Shown here: positions 15,032 through 24,117 of the stretch, one piece after another
Layout of the letters: every line of letters begins with the position of its first letter
Position numbering within the stretch: position 1 is the stretch's first letter
Source of the DNA: Bacillota bacterium
GTDB lineage: Bacteria; Bacillota; Clostridia; Christensenellales; Aristaeellaceae
Direction of reading: 5' to 3'
DNA length: 44,689 nt
Assembly (NCBI GenBank): GCA_023411395.1
Contig: JAEYOV010000053.1
Span: 1-44,689 of the forward strand
Made by a program: the position numbers and the translations under genes
The notes under the pieces: generated by a model
The model's database searches: none
The model's input: only the letters and a program-made list of their open reading frames with translations
Told to the model about the DNA's origin: nothing

Positions 15032-16963
15032 ATGGACATGCGGTTTGCTCAAATACCATCCCCGGGCCAGGTCAAAATCGGCGGCGCATGGATGGGCGGA
15101 ATTCTTGAGGGAGTGCGCAACAAGATGCTTCCCTTTCAGTGGGAGGTGCTGAACGATGCGGTTCCGGGGGTGGAAAAATCCCACTGCATCGATAATTTTC
15201 GCATCGCCGCGGGGCTCATTATGGGCAGTCATTATGGCTTTGTGTTCCAGGACAGCGACCTGGCCAAATGGCTGGAGGCGGCAGCCTACCAACTGCACAT
15301 CGCGCCGGACCCTTCCCTGGAAGAAAAAGCGGAGGAAGCCATCAGCCTTATAGAAAAGGCACAGCTTCCCGACGGCTATCTGAATACATATTATCAATTG
15401 ACCGGCATCGGCAAACGCTGGACCAATTTGCGGGATTGCCACGAGCTGTATTGCGCCGGCCACATGCTGGAGGCGGCGGTGGCCTATTATGAAGCCACGG
15501 GCAGGCGCAGGCTTCTGGATGTGATGATCCGCAACATCCTTCACATCGAATCCGTCCTGGGCACCGGGGAGGGCAAGCTTCCCGGCTATCCCGGCCACGA
15601 GGAGATTGAGCTGGCGCTTTGCAAGCTGTACGATGTTACCGGCGAGGAGCGCTTTTTGCGCCTGGCCGCTTATTTTATTGACCAGCGCGGCCAGCTTCCC
15701 CATTTCTTTGTGGAAGAGATGCAGCGTTCCGGGCGGAAGGATGACAGATACCTAGAAAATCTGGGGCTGAAATACGCCCAGGCGCATTTGCCCGTCAGGG
15801 AGCAGAAAACCATGGAGGGCCATGCCGTGCGTGCGCTGTACCTGGCCACCGGCATGACGGATGTGGCGCTGCGCACACGGGATGAATCGCTGTGGGGCGC
15901 CTGCAAAACGCTGTTTGAAAACGTCACGCAAAAACGCATGTACATTACGGGAGGCGTCGGTTCCACCCATCACGGGGAAGCCTTCTCTTTCGATTATGAC
16001 CTGCCCAACGACACGGTCTATGCTGAAACCTGCGCCTCCATAGCGCTGGTGTTCTTCTGCCAGCGGCTTTTGCGCGGAGAGCAGCTTGGTGTCTATGGTG
16101 ATATCATGGAGCAAACGCTGTACAACACCTGCATGGCCGGCATGCGGCTGGATCAAAAGGCCTTCTTCTATGTCAACCCCCTGTCCGTTTACCCCGAGGC
16201 CAGCCATAAGGACCCCGGCAAAAAGCATGTGCTGCCCGAACGTCCGGCCTGGTTCGGCTGCGCCTGCTGCCCGCCTAACCTGGCAAGGCTTCTGTCCTCC
16301 ATCGGCACCTACCAATATGCCATGGATGGGAAAAGCCTGTATGTGCACCTGTACATCGAGGGAGAAGCGTCTTTATCTGTGAACGGCCAACCTGTGCATA
16401 TCACCATGAAAACGGATTATCCGTTTGAGGAGGAGGTTCGCATCCTGCCCGGCCCCGGCGAATATGACCTGAAACTGCGCCTGCCCGGCTGGTGCAAGAA
16501 GCACCTGGTTCTGCGCAACGGAGAAGACATCGAGCCTCCTGTGGAAAACGGCTATATGACAATCCGCGGCCCCTTTGCACAGGATGAAGAAATCCTGCTT
16601 CATATGGATATGCCGCCCCGCCGCGTATATGCCCATATCAACGTGCGGGAGGATATCGGCAAGGTGGCTTTGATGCGCGGACCGTTGGTGTATTGCCTGG
16701 AGGAACGCGACAACGGCGCCAAGTTGCATTGCATCTCTTTGCCACGAAACGCGCCACTTGCGCCGGCCTATGATTCCATGTTGCTGGGCGGTACGCCGGT
16801 GATCCGTGCGGAAGGCGCCTGCATCGTACCCACGGACGGCGCGCTGTACAATGACAGCCCAGCCTGGAGGGAAGAAAAAGCACCCTTGACCTTCATCCCC
16901 TATTTCCTGTGGGCCAACCGGGGAGAAAATGAAATGGAAGTTTGGGTCAGGGAAAAAGCGTAG
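15032..16963 (+). CDS. glycoside hydrolase family 127, beta-L-arabinofuranosidase-like
   Basis: A 643-residue enzyme of the former DUF1680 family. Residues known from Bifidobacterium HypBA1 are all present at nearly the same numbers: acid/base Glu316 in HHGEAF (E322 there), zinc ligands Glu332 and Cys334 in YAETCA (E338, C340), and Cys412/Cys413 in CACCPPN (nucleophile C417 and C418). It should remove terminal beta-L-arabinofuranose from plant glycoproteins or oligosaccharides. No signal peptide is present, so it acts in the cytoplasm on imported sugars. I chose ATG 15032 (MDMRFAQIP); Met at 15038 is equally possible because AGGAAGG lies rather far upstream. It stands alone. Confidence 0.93.
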   Translation: MDMRFAQIPSPGQVKIGGAWMGGILEGVRNKMLPFQWEVLNDAVPGVEKSHCIDNFRIAAGLIMGSHYGFVFQDSDLAKWLEAAAYQLHIAPDPSLEEKAEEAISLIEKAQLPDGYLNTYYQLTGIGKRWTNLRDCHELYCAGHMLEAAVAYYEATGRRRLLDVMIRNILHIESVLGTGEGKLPGYPGHEEIELALCKLYDVTGEERFLRLAAYFIDQRGQLPHFFVEEMQRSGRKDDRYLENLGLKYAQAHLPVREQKTMEGHAVRALYLATGMTDVALRTRDESLWGACKTLFENVTQKRMYITGGVGSTHHGEAFSFDYDLPNDTVYAETCASIALVFFCQRLLRGEQLGVYGDIMEQTLYNTCMAGMRLDQKAFFYVNPLSVYPEASHKDPGKKHVLPERPAWFGCACCPPNLARLLSSIGTYQYAMDGKSLYVHLYIEGEASLSVNGQPVHITMKTDYPFEEEVRILPGPGEYDLKLRLPGWCKKHLVLRNGEDIEPPVENGYMTIRGPFAQDEEILLHMDMPPRRVYAHINVREDIGKVALMRGPLVYCLEERDNGAKLHCISLPRNAPLAPAYDSMLLGGTPVIRAEGACIVPTDGALYNDSPAWREEKAPLTFIPYFLWANRGENEMEVWVREKA

Positions 16964-17057
16964 CGTCTCGCGCCTGCTCCATATCAAGTATCCCAGGCCT
17001 GTAAATATTCGTGGGAAAGATGCGACATCGCTGCATAAAATGGCCGAGGCAATATAG

Positions 17058-17181
17058 GCGGGCGATTGATAATCGCCCCTACACCCTATGGAGAAGGTTG
17101 GCATTCCTCCCGGCTCACAATTGCTCCGGCAGATGTGGCAACAAACTCACGTAAATGTAGGGGCGATTATCAATCGCCCGC
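17058..17181. repeat. 124-bp inverted-repeat element (MITE-like)
   Basis: Two 26-base arms, 17058-17083 and 17156-17181, are perfect reverse complements of each other, and each arm is itself a hairpin (GGGCGATT-GAT-AATCGCCC). They enclose 72 bases without internal symmetry. The element lies in the 327-base gap between the convergent GH127 and amylase genes. It carries no gene. It has the look of a non-autonomous miniature element, although I see no target duplication. Nothing else is visible in this gap apart from AT-poor unstructured sequence. Confidence 0.7.
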
Positions 17182-17290
17182 TTTGCCGCGGAAAAGCTAT
17201 TGCTTAAAAGAGGGGCGCCATGGGTCTTCTACGCTAAGCGTATGCGAAAGGTACATACAAAGTAAGGACTGCTGCCTTTCTTGAGTTGCT

Positions 17291-18790
17291 TCATTCGCTT
17301 GCAATCAATGTGCTATAAGGCGGAAGCGTCACCGTGTCCCCTTCCCGCACAATCTTCCCATTTGCATAAACCATTTTCAGCGCAGAACCAACGGTTGCCA
17401 TTTGCTCCTTGGCGGTAAAATTGTGGATCACGTGCAGCGTTTCGTCCCCGCCCTGCATGGTATAGGCCGCCAGCACATCGTTGCCGGCGTCAAAGGGTGA
17501 CAGCGTTCCTAAAAGCAGCGCGGGATGGGCGTTGCGCAGGGCGATAAGCGTTTCATAGTGGGACAAAAGCGAATCGGGATCGTTTTGCTGTTCTATAACC
17601 GGCTTGGTCGACTTGTTGTAGCGTGATTCCCGCCAGTTTGCCTGCAAGGGGTCGCCGCCGCCCCAGAGCATGGGCGTGCGCAGCTCCTCGTCGGGCTTTG
17701 CGCCCAGCATGCCGATTTCCTCTCCATAGTACACAATGGGGTTGCCGGGCAGCGTCAAAAGCATATTTGCCGCCATCTTCGCCCGTTCCATTTTGGCGCC
17801 TACCATACCGTACAAACGGTTCTGGTCATGATTGGTCAAAAACGGCGCATCTATTACGTTTTCCCGCACTCTTGCATAAGCATCATAGATTTTTTGCAAA
17901 TTCTGCACATACACCTTGCCGGAACCGCCGGATTTTAAAAGCTTGATAATATATTCGCCGACATCGAAATTGAGAGCGGAATCAAGCCCTCTTAGCAACT
18001 GGGCCCGCCGCTCCACGTTCTCCCAGGCCTCCCCCAGAATGTAGCAGTCAGGATGGCTCCCCTTGACGGCCGTGAAAAATTCCGCCCACCATTGCGCCGA
18101 GCGGTCCGTTTCCTGCATCCTTGAGAACTCACCTTCAGCATAGATATGGGAAGTGGCATCCAGCCGGAACCCGTCCACGCCCTTGTCCAGCCAGTATTGT
18201 ACAATGGATATGACTTCCTTCCGCACGGCGGTTGTTTCAAAATTGAGATCGGGCATCCCATCCCAGAAGAGCGCGTAATACCAGCCGCTTTCAGATTCGT
18301 GCCATACGTTGGAACCCCATACCGACTGCTTGAGGCTTACGCCTTCAGTCGATTCATCGGCCCATCGGTACCAGCTCCGCTTATCGCTTAAAGGCTCCTT
18401 GCTCTCCACAAACCACGGATGCTCTGTGGACGTATGGTTGAAGGGGATGTCCAGCAGCACCTTCATTCCCCGCTCATGGGCGGCGGAAAGAAAAGCCTCA
18501 AAATCCGCCATGGTGCCATACTCCGGATGTATGGACCGGTAGTCCGTCACGTCATAGCCGTGATAGGAGGGGGATGGGAACACCGGCATGAGCCAAAGCC
18601 CCTTCACGCCAAGCCCGCTCAGGTAGTCGAGCTTTTGGGCCAACCCATTCAAGTCTCCGATACCGTCACCGTCGGAATCCGCATAGGAGCGCACGAACAC
18701 CTCGTAATACACTCCGCGCTCCACAGCCTGTGCCGGAACCGTCAAAAGCAGCGCCAGCGCCATGAATAGAATAACAATGCTTTTCTTCAT
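17291..18790 (-). CDS. secreted alpha-amylase (GH13)
   Basis: The 499-residue protein has a signal peptide (to about residue 22, cleavage after AQA) and a complete GH13 barrel. Conserved regions are DSDGDGIGDLNGL (calcium loop, 38-50), DIPFNH (114-119), GFRLDATS with nucleophile D211, ILGEAW with acid/base E254, and FLTNHDQ with D322. A short beta-rich C-terminal domain follows. There is no sorting signal or starch-binding module. It is the last gene of the maltodextrin operon, 4 bases after the MalG-type permease, so it probably releases oligosaccharides outside the cell for uptake by that transporter. Confidence 0.95.
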   Translation of the reverse strand: MKKSIVILFMALALLLTVPAQAVERGVYYEVFVRSYADSDGDGIGDLNGLAQKLDYLSGLGVKGLWLMPVFPSPSYHGYDVTDYRSIHPEYGTMADFEAFLSAAHERGMKVLLDIPFNHTSTEHPWFVESKEPLSDKRSWYRWADESTEGVSLKQSVWGSNVWHESESGWYYALFWDGMPDLNFETTAVRKEVISIVQYWLDKGVDGFRLDATSHIYAEGEFSRMQETDRSAQWWAEFFTAVKGSHPDCYILGEAWENVERRAQLLRGLDSALNFDVGEYIIKLLKSGGSGKVYVQNLQKIYDAYARVRENVIDAPFLTNHDQNRLYGMVGAKMERAKMAANMLLTLPGNPIVYYGEEIGMLGAKPDEELRTPMLWGGGDPLQANWRESRYNKSTKPVIEQQNDPDSLLSHYETLIALRNAHPALLLGTLSPFDAGNDVLAAYTMQGGDETLHVIHNFTAKEQMATVGSALKMVYANGKIVREGDTVTLPPYSTLIASE

Positions 18791-18794
18791 ATTG

Positions 18795-19640
18795 CTATTC
18801 CTTTACAGCGCCTGACGACAGAACCTGCGTCATGTACTGCTGATTGATGGCAAACAGGATCATAAACGGCACGGCCACCAGTACGGCTCCGGCTGCAAAC
18901 ATGGTAAAGTTGGTCCGCTCCCTGCCGTTGATCATATCGAACAGGCCGATGGCCAGCGTCTTCTTGGCATCGGACTTGATGAGCAGCCGGGGCAGGATGA
19001 AGTCCATCCAGGGGCCGGTGAAGCTGGTGACGGCGAGAAACGTAACCATAGGCCTTGCAATGGGCAGTATGATTTTCAGGAATGTGCGGAAATACCCTGC
19101 CCCGTCCACCCGCGCGGCCTCATCCAGCGAACGCGGAACGGTGTCCAGGTATCCCTTGATCAACCAGGTGTTATATGGGACCTGCCCGGCGGCGTATACC
19201 AGAATCAGCCCCAGATGCGAATCCAGAAGCCCCATGCGCCAGACAAGCACATACAGCGCGATCATCCCCGCAAAGGAGGGAAACATTTGCAATATCAGCA
19301 TGCTCATGAGCATGGGCTTTTTTGCCTTGAAACGGAACCGGGAAAAGATATAGGCCGACACCGTGGTTACGCATACCGAAAGCGCTGAGTTGACAGCGGC
19401 AATCTTCAATGTATTCAGGTACCAGTTCACATACTTGGTGTCATGGAACAGCCGGTTGAACTGCCGAAGGGAAAATTGCTGCGGAAAGGGATATACGCTC
19501 AAGCCTGCCAGCGCGTCGCCCTCGGAAAAGGCGCTGGATACGGTGAATAGAAGCGGATAGATGACCAATAGCACCACCAGAACAAGGAAGGTGTACAGCA
19601 CAATATACCTTAGCGCCTGCATGAAGCGGGAAGCCGGCAT
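18795..19640 (-). CDS. maltodextrin-type ABC transporter permease (MalG/MdxG-like)
   Basis: A 281-residue permease with six hydrophobic segments and the EAA loop SLDEAARVDGAGYFRTFLKIILPIARP. The sequence GPWMDFILPRLLI near the end is typical of MalG/GanQ. Its ATG overlaps the MalF stop by one base (TAATG), with AAGGAGG upstream, so the two subunits are translationally coupled. Confidence 0.94.
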   Translation of the reverse strand: MPASRFMQALRYIVLYTFLVLVVLLVIYPLLFTVSSAFSEGDALAGLSVYPFPQQFSLRQFNRLFHDTKYVNWYLNTLKIAAVNSALSVCVTTVSAYIFSRFRFKAKKPMLMSMLILQMFPSFAGMIALYVLVWRMGLLDSHLGLILVYAAGQVPYNTWLIKGYLDTVPRSLDEAARVDGAGYFRTFLKIILPIARPMVTFLAVTSFTGPWMDFILPRLLIKSDAKKTLAIGLFDMINGRERTNFTMFAAGAVLVAVPFMILFAINQQYMTQVLSSGAVKE

Positions 19641-20974
19641 TAAAGATCACCCTCCTTAAACGCCTTGGTGCGCGAGAAATTATAGATGGCGAAGGGCGCG
19701 ATGACCACAAACAGCAAAATCGCCAGCACCGCCGCCTTGTTGTATTGGCGCAGGTCATAAGTCAGCTTATACATCCAGCTCATCAGGATATCGGTACCGC
19801 CCGCGCCCGACTGGGTGGTGGCCGTATCCGTCGGCCCGCCCTGGGTGAGGTAGTATACCGCCCCGAAGTTGTTCAGGTTGTAAGAAAAACTCATGATGAA
19901 CAAGGGGATTGTTTGATAAAGCACCAGCGGCAGCGTGATCTTCATAAATTGCTGGCGGCGGCTGGCGCCGTCGATCTGCGCGGCCTCATACAAATCCGCC
20001 GGTACGGAGGTCATTACACCGGTGATGAGCATCATGAAGTATGGAAAACCCAGCCACAAATTCACAAGCACGCAGGAGAAACGGGCCATGCCTATTTCCG
20101 ACAGCCAGGGGATATTCTGGGAGATGATCCCCCATTGCTTCAAAAGCCCGTTGACAGGGCCGAACTGGCCGTTTAGCAGGTTGCGCCATATCATCAGCGA
20201 CAGCATGGCCGGCACGGAATACGGCAGCACGTAAATACTGCGAAAGAGCTTTGGCAGTTTGATTTTTCTGTTAAGCAGCGTCAGCGCCATGAGCATGCCG
20301 CCCGCATAACTGGTGGTGGTGGCCAGCGTGGCCCACAAAAACGTCCACAAGGCTGTGCGCGCAAACGCGCCGGACCACAAGGGCCGGTTTGCAATCTCTT
20401 TAAATGTATCCAGGCCCACCCAATCCACGGTATTGGCCGGCGGGATATTTTTCGGCGAGGAATAATTCGTGAAAGCAATCAGAGCGGAAAATAAAAGCGG
20501 AATGAATATGAAAAACACAAGCATCACCAGGATGGGAGACAGCCCCACCACGGCAAAGGATGTGTCTGCCAGCGAACTTACGAAATGACGGTTGGTCGGG
20601 TAGCTGCCCGTACGCTGATGCTTGCGCTGCGTATGCATGGCATCTCGGACATTGACAATATACAGGCCGATGAAAGCAATGAACAAAATGATGTAGATGA
20701 TGCCTTCCACCATCATGAACAGGGAATTGTCGCGCTGCATGATAGGCAGGTTAGGCTGCGCGTCACCCAGCGTGATGAATCCCCGGATCTTTTGGTAAAA
20801 GGCCGTGATGTTGATGAGAAATACAAGCTCCGCCAGCGAAAAAAATATACCTTTGATGTATTGCTTTTGATACAGCAACTGTCCTAGCCCCATAAACAGG
20901 CCGGAAGCAATAACAGGCCGCCTGTTTTCAATCCGCTCAGCCTTTTTCGGCGCTTGTACGGCAAGCTGCGCCAT
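19640..20974 (-). CDS. maltodextrin-type ABC transporter permease (MalF/MdxF-like)
   Basis: A 444-residue permease. Beyond the six core segments it has an N-terminal extension with additional hydrophobic helices (roughly residues 25-125), as in the larger MalF-type subunits of Firmicutes. The EAA motif is DLYEAAQIDGASRRQQFMK. The ATG at 20974 is preceded by AAGGGGGG at good spacing; a GTG three codons upstream also fits the frame. It is separated from the binding-protein gene by hairpin repeat copy C. Confidence 0.93.
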   Translation of the reverse strand: MAQLAVQAPKKAERIENRRPVIASGLFMGLGQLLYQKQYIKGIFFSLAELVFLINITAFYQKIRGFITLGDAQPNLPIMQRDNSLFMMVEGIIYIILFIAFIGLYIVNVRDAMHTQRKHQRTGSYPTNRHFVSSLADTSFAVVGLSPILVMLVFFIFIPLLFSALIAFTNYSSPKNIPPANTVDWVGLDTFKEIANRPLWSGAFARTALWTFLWATLATTTSYAGGMLMALTLLNRKIKLPKLFRSIYVLPYSVPAMLSLMIWRNLLNGQFGPVNGLLKQWGIISQNIPWLSEIGMARFSCVLVNLWLGFPYFMMLITGVMTSVPADLYEAAQIDGASRRQQFMKITLPLVLYQTIPLFIMSFSYNLNNFGAVYYLTQGGPTDTATTQSGAGGTDILMSWMYKLTYDLRQYNKAAVLAILLFVVIAPFAIYNFSRTKAFKEGDL

Positions 20975-21000
20975 ACGGAACACCCCCCTTAATAATTGCT

Positions 21001-21325
21001 ACAAAGGGAACCCCGGGGGAGAAACGAGGGGGCTTCCGCCCCCTCGTTTGCAATCGTCTCGACCGGCTTTGTTGGTGACGAAGCCCGGCCGCCGCCAGTG
21101 GCGGCAATAGGCCAGGCGGAGGAAACGAACGAAACAAGCAGTGCGAGTGGTAACGAGCAATGCGCCGATTGAGTTCGTGGACCGGGCGGGGCGCTTGCGG
21201 AGCAAGCTTTCCTTACACGATTTCCTGGCCGTAAGCTTGCACTGGCCAAACGAAGTGAAGGACAGTGCAAATGCTTATAAGGAAATCGTGCAAACTCGAG
21301 AAAACGACGAAGCCGTTTTCTCGAA
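21001..21325. repeat. structured intergenic repeat, copy C (hairpin-chain family)
   Basis: This element fills the 362-base gap between malE- and malF-type genes. Stems seen: AAACGAGGGGGC/GCCCCCTCGTTT (21022-21049), GCCGCC-AGT-GGCGGC (21091-21105), GCTTGC-GGA-GCAAGC (21193-21207), long-range CACGATTTCCT (21216-21226) with AGGAAATCGTG (21280-21290) enclosing TTGCACTG/CAGTGCAA (21237-21270), and a 10-bp stem at 21297-21323. Its core, read on the minus strand (TAAGGAAAGCTTGCTCCGC), matches copies A and B. The orientation relative to transcription is opposite to A and B. Confidence 0.8.
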
Positions 21326-21336
21326 GAGGCGCAGCC

Positions 21337-22536
21337 TTATTGCCCGATGGATTCGATAACCAAGGCGGCGGCATCCAGTTCGGTTTTGACATCGCTGCCG
21401 TTCCAGATGTTGTTGAAGGCGGGGCCCATGCTGGACCAGTAGCCGTCCATGGCGGGTATGGAAGGCATGGGCTTGGCATACTTGGCCTGCTCCATGATGC
21501 CCGCGAAGTAAGGATTCTCGGAGACAACGTCGGTGCGGGGGGAGATGGTGTTGGTCGTTTCGCTGCGCAGCGTCTGCATTTCATTGCTGAGCAGGAACGC
21601 GGCGAAATCCTGAGCCTGCGCAGGATGGGCGGAGAAAGCGGACACGTACATGGCGCGCACGCCGGAGAAGGAGGCGGGAGGCGCATCAGTTCCCGGCAGG
21701 GCGGGCAGGGGCGCGATTCCCAGGTTTACGCCGGCTTTGATGGCCGCGTCGATCGACCAGGGGCCGGTGATGAACATGGCGGCGGTCTTGGTCTCAAAGA
21801 AGGCGCTCTGGCAGAAGGTACCGGTCATATCTTCCGCTGCCACGGGCAGAATCTTGTTTTTGAGGGTGGAGAAGTAGGTCATGCCCTTGATGGAAGCTTC
21901 GCTGTTGATATCGTGCTTTGATTGATCATCGCCGGCAGGCCCGAACAGGTCCGCGCCGTAAGCGCTGATGAAGATGTAGTTGTAGTAGGGAGCGAACACT
22001 TCCCATACCAGGCCGAACTTGTTATTGGGCACATCGTTGTATTCGGCGCAGAACTTTTCCAACTCTTCCCAGGTTTTGGGCGGTTCGGGAATCAGGTCCT
22101 TGTTGTAAAACAGGGCATACGTCTCAATGGCGGTGGGATAGCCATAGGTCACGCCGCCATAGGTCACAGCGTTCAGCGCGGCGCCCATGAAAGTGCTGTT
22201 GACTTCTTCCGCGGCGGGGTTTTCCAGCACCAGCTGGCCAACCACCATCTGGCCCAGCTTGTCGTGGGGGGCGGCAAACAGGTCGGGGCCAACGCCGGCG
22301 GGGCCGTCCAGTTCCACTTTCTGAACCGCGTCGGTATGGCCTACGGAGTTGAACTCAAAGGTCACATTGGGATGCAGTTCGGTATACTTTTGCGCGGCGG
22401 CCTTGATGAAATCAAGCTCCACACCTTCGGATTCCCATACCAGCAGCGTTACATTCCCTTCCGCCAGCGCCGTGGAGAAGGACATGATGCCCAGCATAAG
22501 GGTAAGTGCCAACAGGACAGACAGGATTTTCTTCAT
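21337..22536 (-). CDS. maltodextrin-type ABC transporter substrate-binding protein (SBP family 1)
   Basis: A 399-residue extracellular sugar-binding protein with a signal peptide (MKKILSVLLALTLMLG..., cleavage after about residue 25, ALA). The start has AAGGAGG. Hallmarks of MalE/GanO-like binders are LLVWESEG, the ligand-lobe segment TYGYPTAIETYALFYNKDL, TWEELEKF and IDAAIKAGVNLGIAPLP. It lies between the LacI regulator gene and the permeases. No lipobox cysteine is visible, so anchoring to the membrane is not evident. Confidence 0.93.
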   Translation of the reverse strand: MKKILSVLLALTLMLGIMSFSTALAEGNVTLLVWESEGVELDFIKAAAQKYTELHPNVTFEFNSVGHTDAVQKVELDGPAGVGPDLFAAPHDKLGQMVVGQLVLENPAAEEVNSTFMGAALNAVTYGGVTYGYPTAIETYALFYNKDLIPEPPKTWEELEKFCAEYNDVPNNKFGLVWEVFAPYYNYIFISAYGADLFGPAGDDQSKHDINSEASIKGMTYFSTLKNKILPVAAEDMTGTFCQSAFFETKTAAMFITGPWSIDAAIKAGVNLGIAPLPALPGTDAPPASFSGVRAMYVSAFSAHPAQAQDFAAFLLSNEMQTLRSETTNTISPRTDVVSENPYFAGIMEQAKYAKPMPSIPAMDGYWSSMGPAFNNIWNGSDVKTELDAAALVIESIGQ

Positions 22537-22591
22537 AGATACAACCTCCTTGCAATTTTATGTAACCGGGCGTGCCGGCTGCATACATGGA

Positions 22592-23599
22592 TTATATGGA
22601 CTGGATCGAATCTCCCGTAACAGGTTCGGTATCCAAAAGTACATGGCGGGGCGGCTTTCCCGCAATGCCGTCAAGCAAAAGTGAAACGGACATTTGGGCG
22701 ATCTCGTCCACCGGCTGGCGCATGGTTGCCAGGGAGGGGGTGATATAGGATGCCAATTCGATCCCGTCAAACCCGATGACGGATACATCCCCGGGCACAC
22801 GCAGCCCATGGTCGCAAAGCGCCTTGATGACACCGATGGCAATCATGTCGGATATGGCAAATACCGCCGTAAAATCGCGGGTCTTTTCAAGCGTTTTGCA
22901 GGTTGCTTCGTATGCTCCTTTGAGTGTGAAGTCCGTATGGATGTACAGGTTGGGATCAAATGCTTCCCCATGCTTTTGATAGCTGTCCATGGCTCCGGTG
23001 TACCGCTGGCCCGTTCCGTCGCTCGGCTCCCCCTGGTAGCCCGCCACGGCGATGCGCCTGTGCCCAAGCGCAAACAGCCTGTCGGCAGCGTCTGTGCCGC
23101 CCTTGCGGTTGTCCACGCTGACAGAGCATACCTTGGGAATTTTTAATGAGGATGCCTCGATGGTGGAAAATACGCAGGGAAGGTCCAACTGGATGATTTC
23201 CTTTTCCCTTCCGCTGATGTTGCTGCCAAGGAAAATCACGCCGGAGAGCTTGCGCTCCAGATACAGCCTGCGCACAGCTTTGAATTCATCGGCCTTTTCA
23301 TCAATAAATTCCAAAAGAAACTGGCAATTGGTCTCTTTACCATACTCCAGAATGCGCTCAGCGATGTCCGTTAGGAAAATATTCCGGCGGCCATGCAAAA
23401 TGACGGCCACGAAATCGGTATGGCGCTGCTTGAGATTGCGCGCATTGTTGTTGCGAACAAAGTGCAGCTCGGCTATGGCGCTTTGCACCTTTTCCCTCGT
23501 TTGCGGATCCACGTCCATGCGCTCATTGAGCACACGGGAAACCGTGGATATGCTCACGCCGGCTTTTTCTGCCACATCCCTGATGGTGACGATTCGCAT
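22592..23599 (-). CDS. LacI-family transcriptional regulator of the maltodextrin operon
   Basis: A 335-residue repressor. The N-terminal helix-turn-helix reads TIRDVAEKAGVSISTVSRVLN followed by the hinge helix VRNNNARNLKQR; the C-terminal part is a sugar-binding effector domain with VIGFDGIELASYI and PSLATMRQPVDEI. It is the first gene of the operon regulator, binding protein, MalF, MalG, amylase. An AAACGTT/AACGTTT palindrome just upstream of its start is the likely operator, implying autoregulation of the whole operon. The inducer is probably a maltodextrin, by context only. Confidence 0.93.
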   Translation of the reverse strand: MRIVTIRDVAEKAGVSISTVSRVLNERMDVDPQTREKVQSAIAELHFVRNNNARNLKQRHTDFVAVILHGRRNIFLTDIAERILEYGKETNCQFLLEFIDEKADEFKAVRRLYLERKLSGVIFLGSNISGREKEIIQLDLPCVFSTIEASSLKIPKVCSVSVDNRKGGTDAADRLFALGHRRIAVAGYQGEPSDGTGQRYTGAMDSYQKHGEAFDPNLYIHTDFTLKGAYEATCKTLEKTRDFTAVFAISDMIAIGVIKALCDHGLRVPGDVSVIGFDGIELASYITPSLATMRQPVDEIAQMSVSLLLDGIAGKPPRHVLLDTEPVTGDSIQSI

Positions 23600-23623
23600 C
23601 GCATCACATCCCTATTCTCCTGT

Positions 23624-23643
23624 AAACGTTCGCGGTAACGTTT
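23624..23643 (-). promoter_or_regulatory. LacI-type operator in front of the maltodextrin operon
   Basis: Perfect inverted half-sites AAACGTT (23624-23630) and AACGTTT (23637-23643) separated by six bases, lying immediately downstream of the -10 box where bound repressor would block initiation. Half-sites of this form are typical of LacI-family sugar repressors. Confidence 0.7.
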
Positions 23644-23651
23644 CCATGAAC

Positions 23652-23680
23652 ATCATATATGGATGTTTGTCAATTGTCAA
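23652..23680 (-). promoter_or_regulatory. sigma-A promoter of the lacI-malE-malF-malG-amylase operon
   Basis: TTGACA (23675-23680), 17-bp spacer, TATGAT (23652-23657) on the minus strand. A second TTGACA occurs inside the spacer but is too close to the -10. The operator follows within ten bases. Confidence 0.85.
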
Positions 23681-23727
23681 GAGCAAATTTGGATTGTTTA
23701 AACAAAAACAATTTAGAATACGAATGC

Positions 23728-23756
23728 AAAAAGAAGCGCCCGCAATATGGGCGCTT
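23728..23756 (-). terminator. terminator downstream of the arginine operon
   Basis: Arms AAGCGCCC (23749-23756 read on minus) and GGGCGCTT (23734-23741) with a 7-base loop are followed on the minus strand by CTTTTT. It lies about 360 bases after the argF stop and isolates the maltodextrin promoter. Confidence 0.7.
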
Positions 23757-23865
23757 AAGATGCAGCCAAGCTAAGAAAGAACTCTAGTGGTCCTTTGAGT
23801 ATTATTTAATTATGATATTTTGACCATAACATTGCTGTGAATGCCATAAGTCCAGCTCGCCCGAG

Positions 23866-23954
23866 TGTCATCCTGAGGGCTATGCCCGAAGGATCATATG
23901 CTGAAAACAATGACCCAAAGGCAAGATCCTTCGGGCGGAGCCCTCAGGATGACA
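23866..23954. repeat. 89-bp inverted repeat of the TCATCCTGAGGG type
   Basis: Arms 23866-23895 and 23925-23954 pair at 27 of 30 positions (TGTCATCCTGAGGGC...GCCCGAAGGATC), with the three mismatches in the centre. Inverted elements containing TCATCCTGAGGG and GAAGGATC are met in many bacterial genomes. It lies in the 518-base gap between argF and lacI. The rest of that gap holds only the terminator at 23728-23756, the promoter and unstructured AT-rich sequence. A degenerate single arm occurs at 32540-32568. Confidence 0.7.
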
Positions 23955-24117
23955 TGTTGCGGTGGTGGAGAAATTGGAGAAAGACTAACAGATGCCGGTA
24001 CAGGCAAGCGATTGCATCTATCATCCACTGGTATGCCTAAAACGGCTCTGCATCCGCTTGCCATAGCATAAAATGACCTGCCAAATTCAACAACATATTT
24101 AGTTGACAGAAAATTGA

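Noticed and set aside
23624..23643. CcpA cre site
   Set aside because: The half-sites AAACGTT/AACGTTT with a six-base centre do not fit the 14-base cre consensus; a LacI-family operator for the adjacent regulator explains it better.
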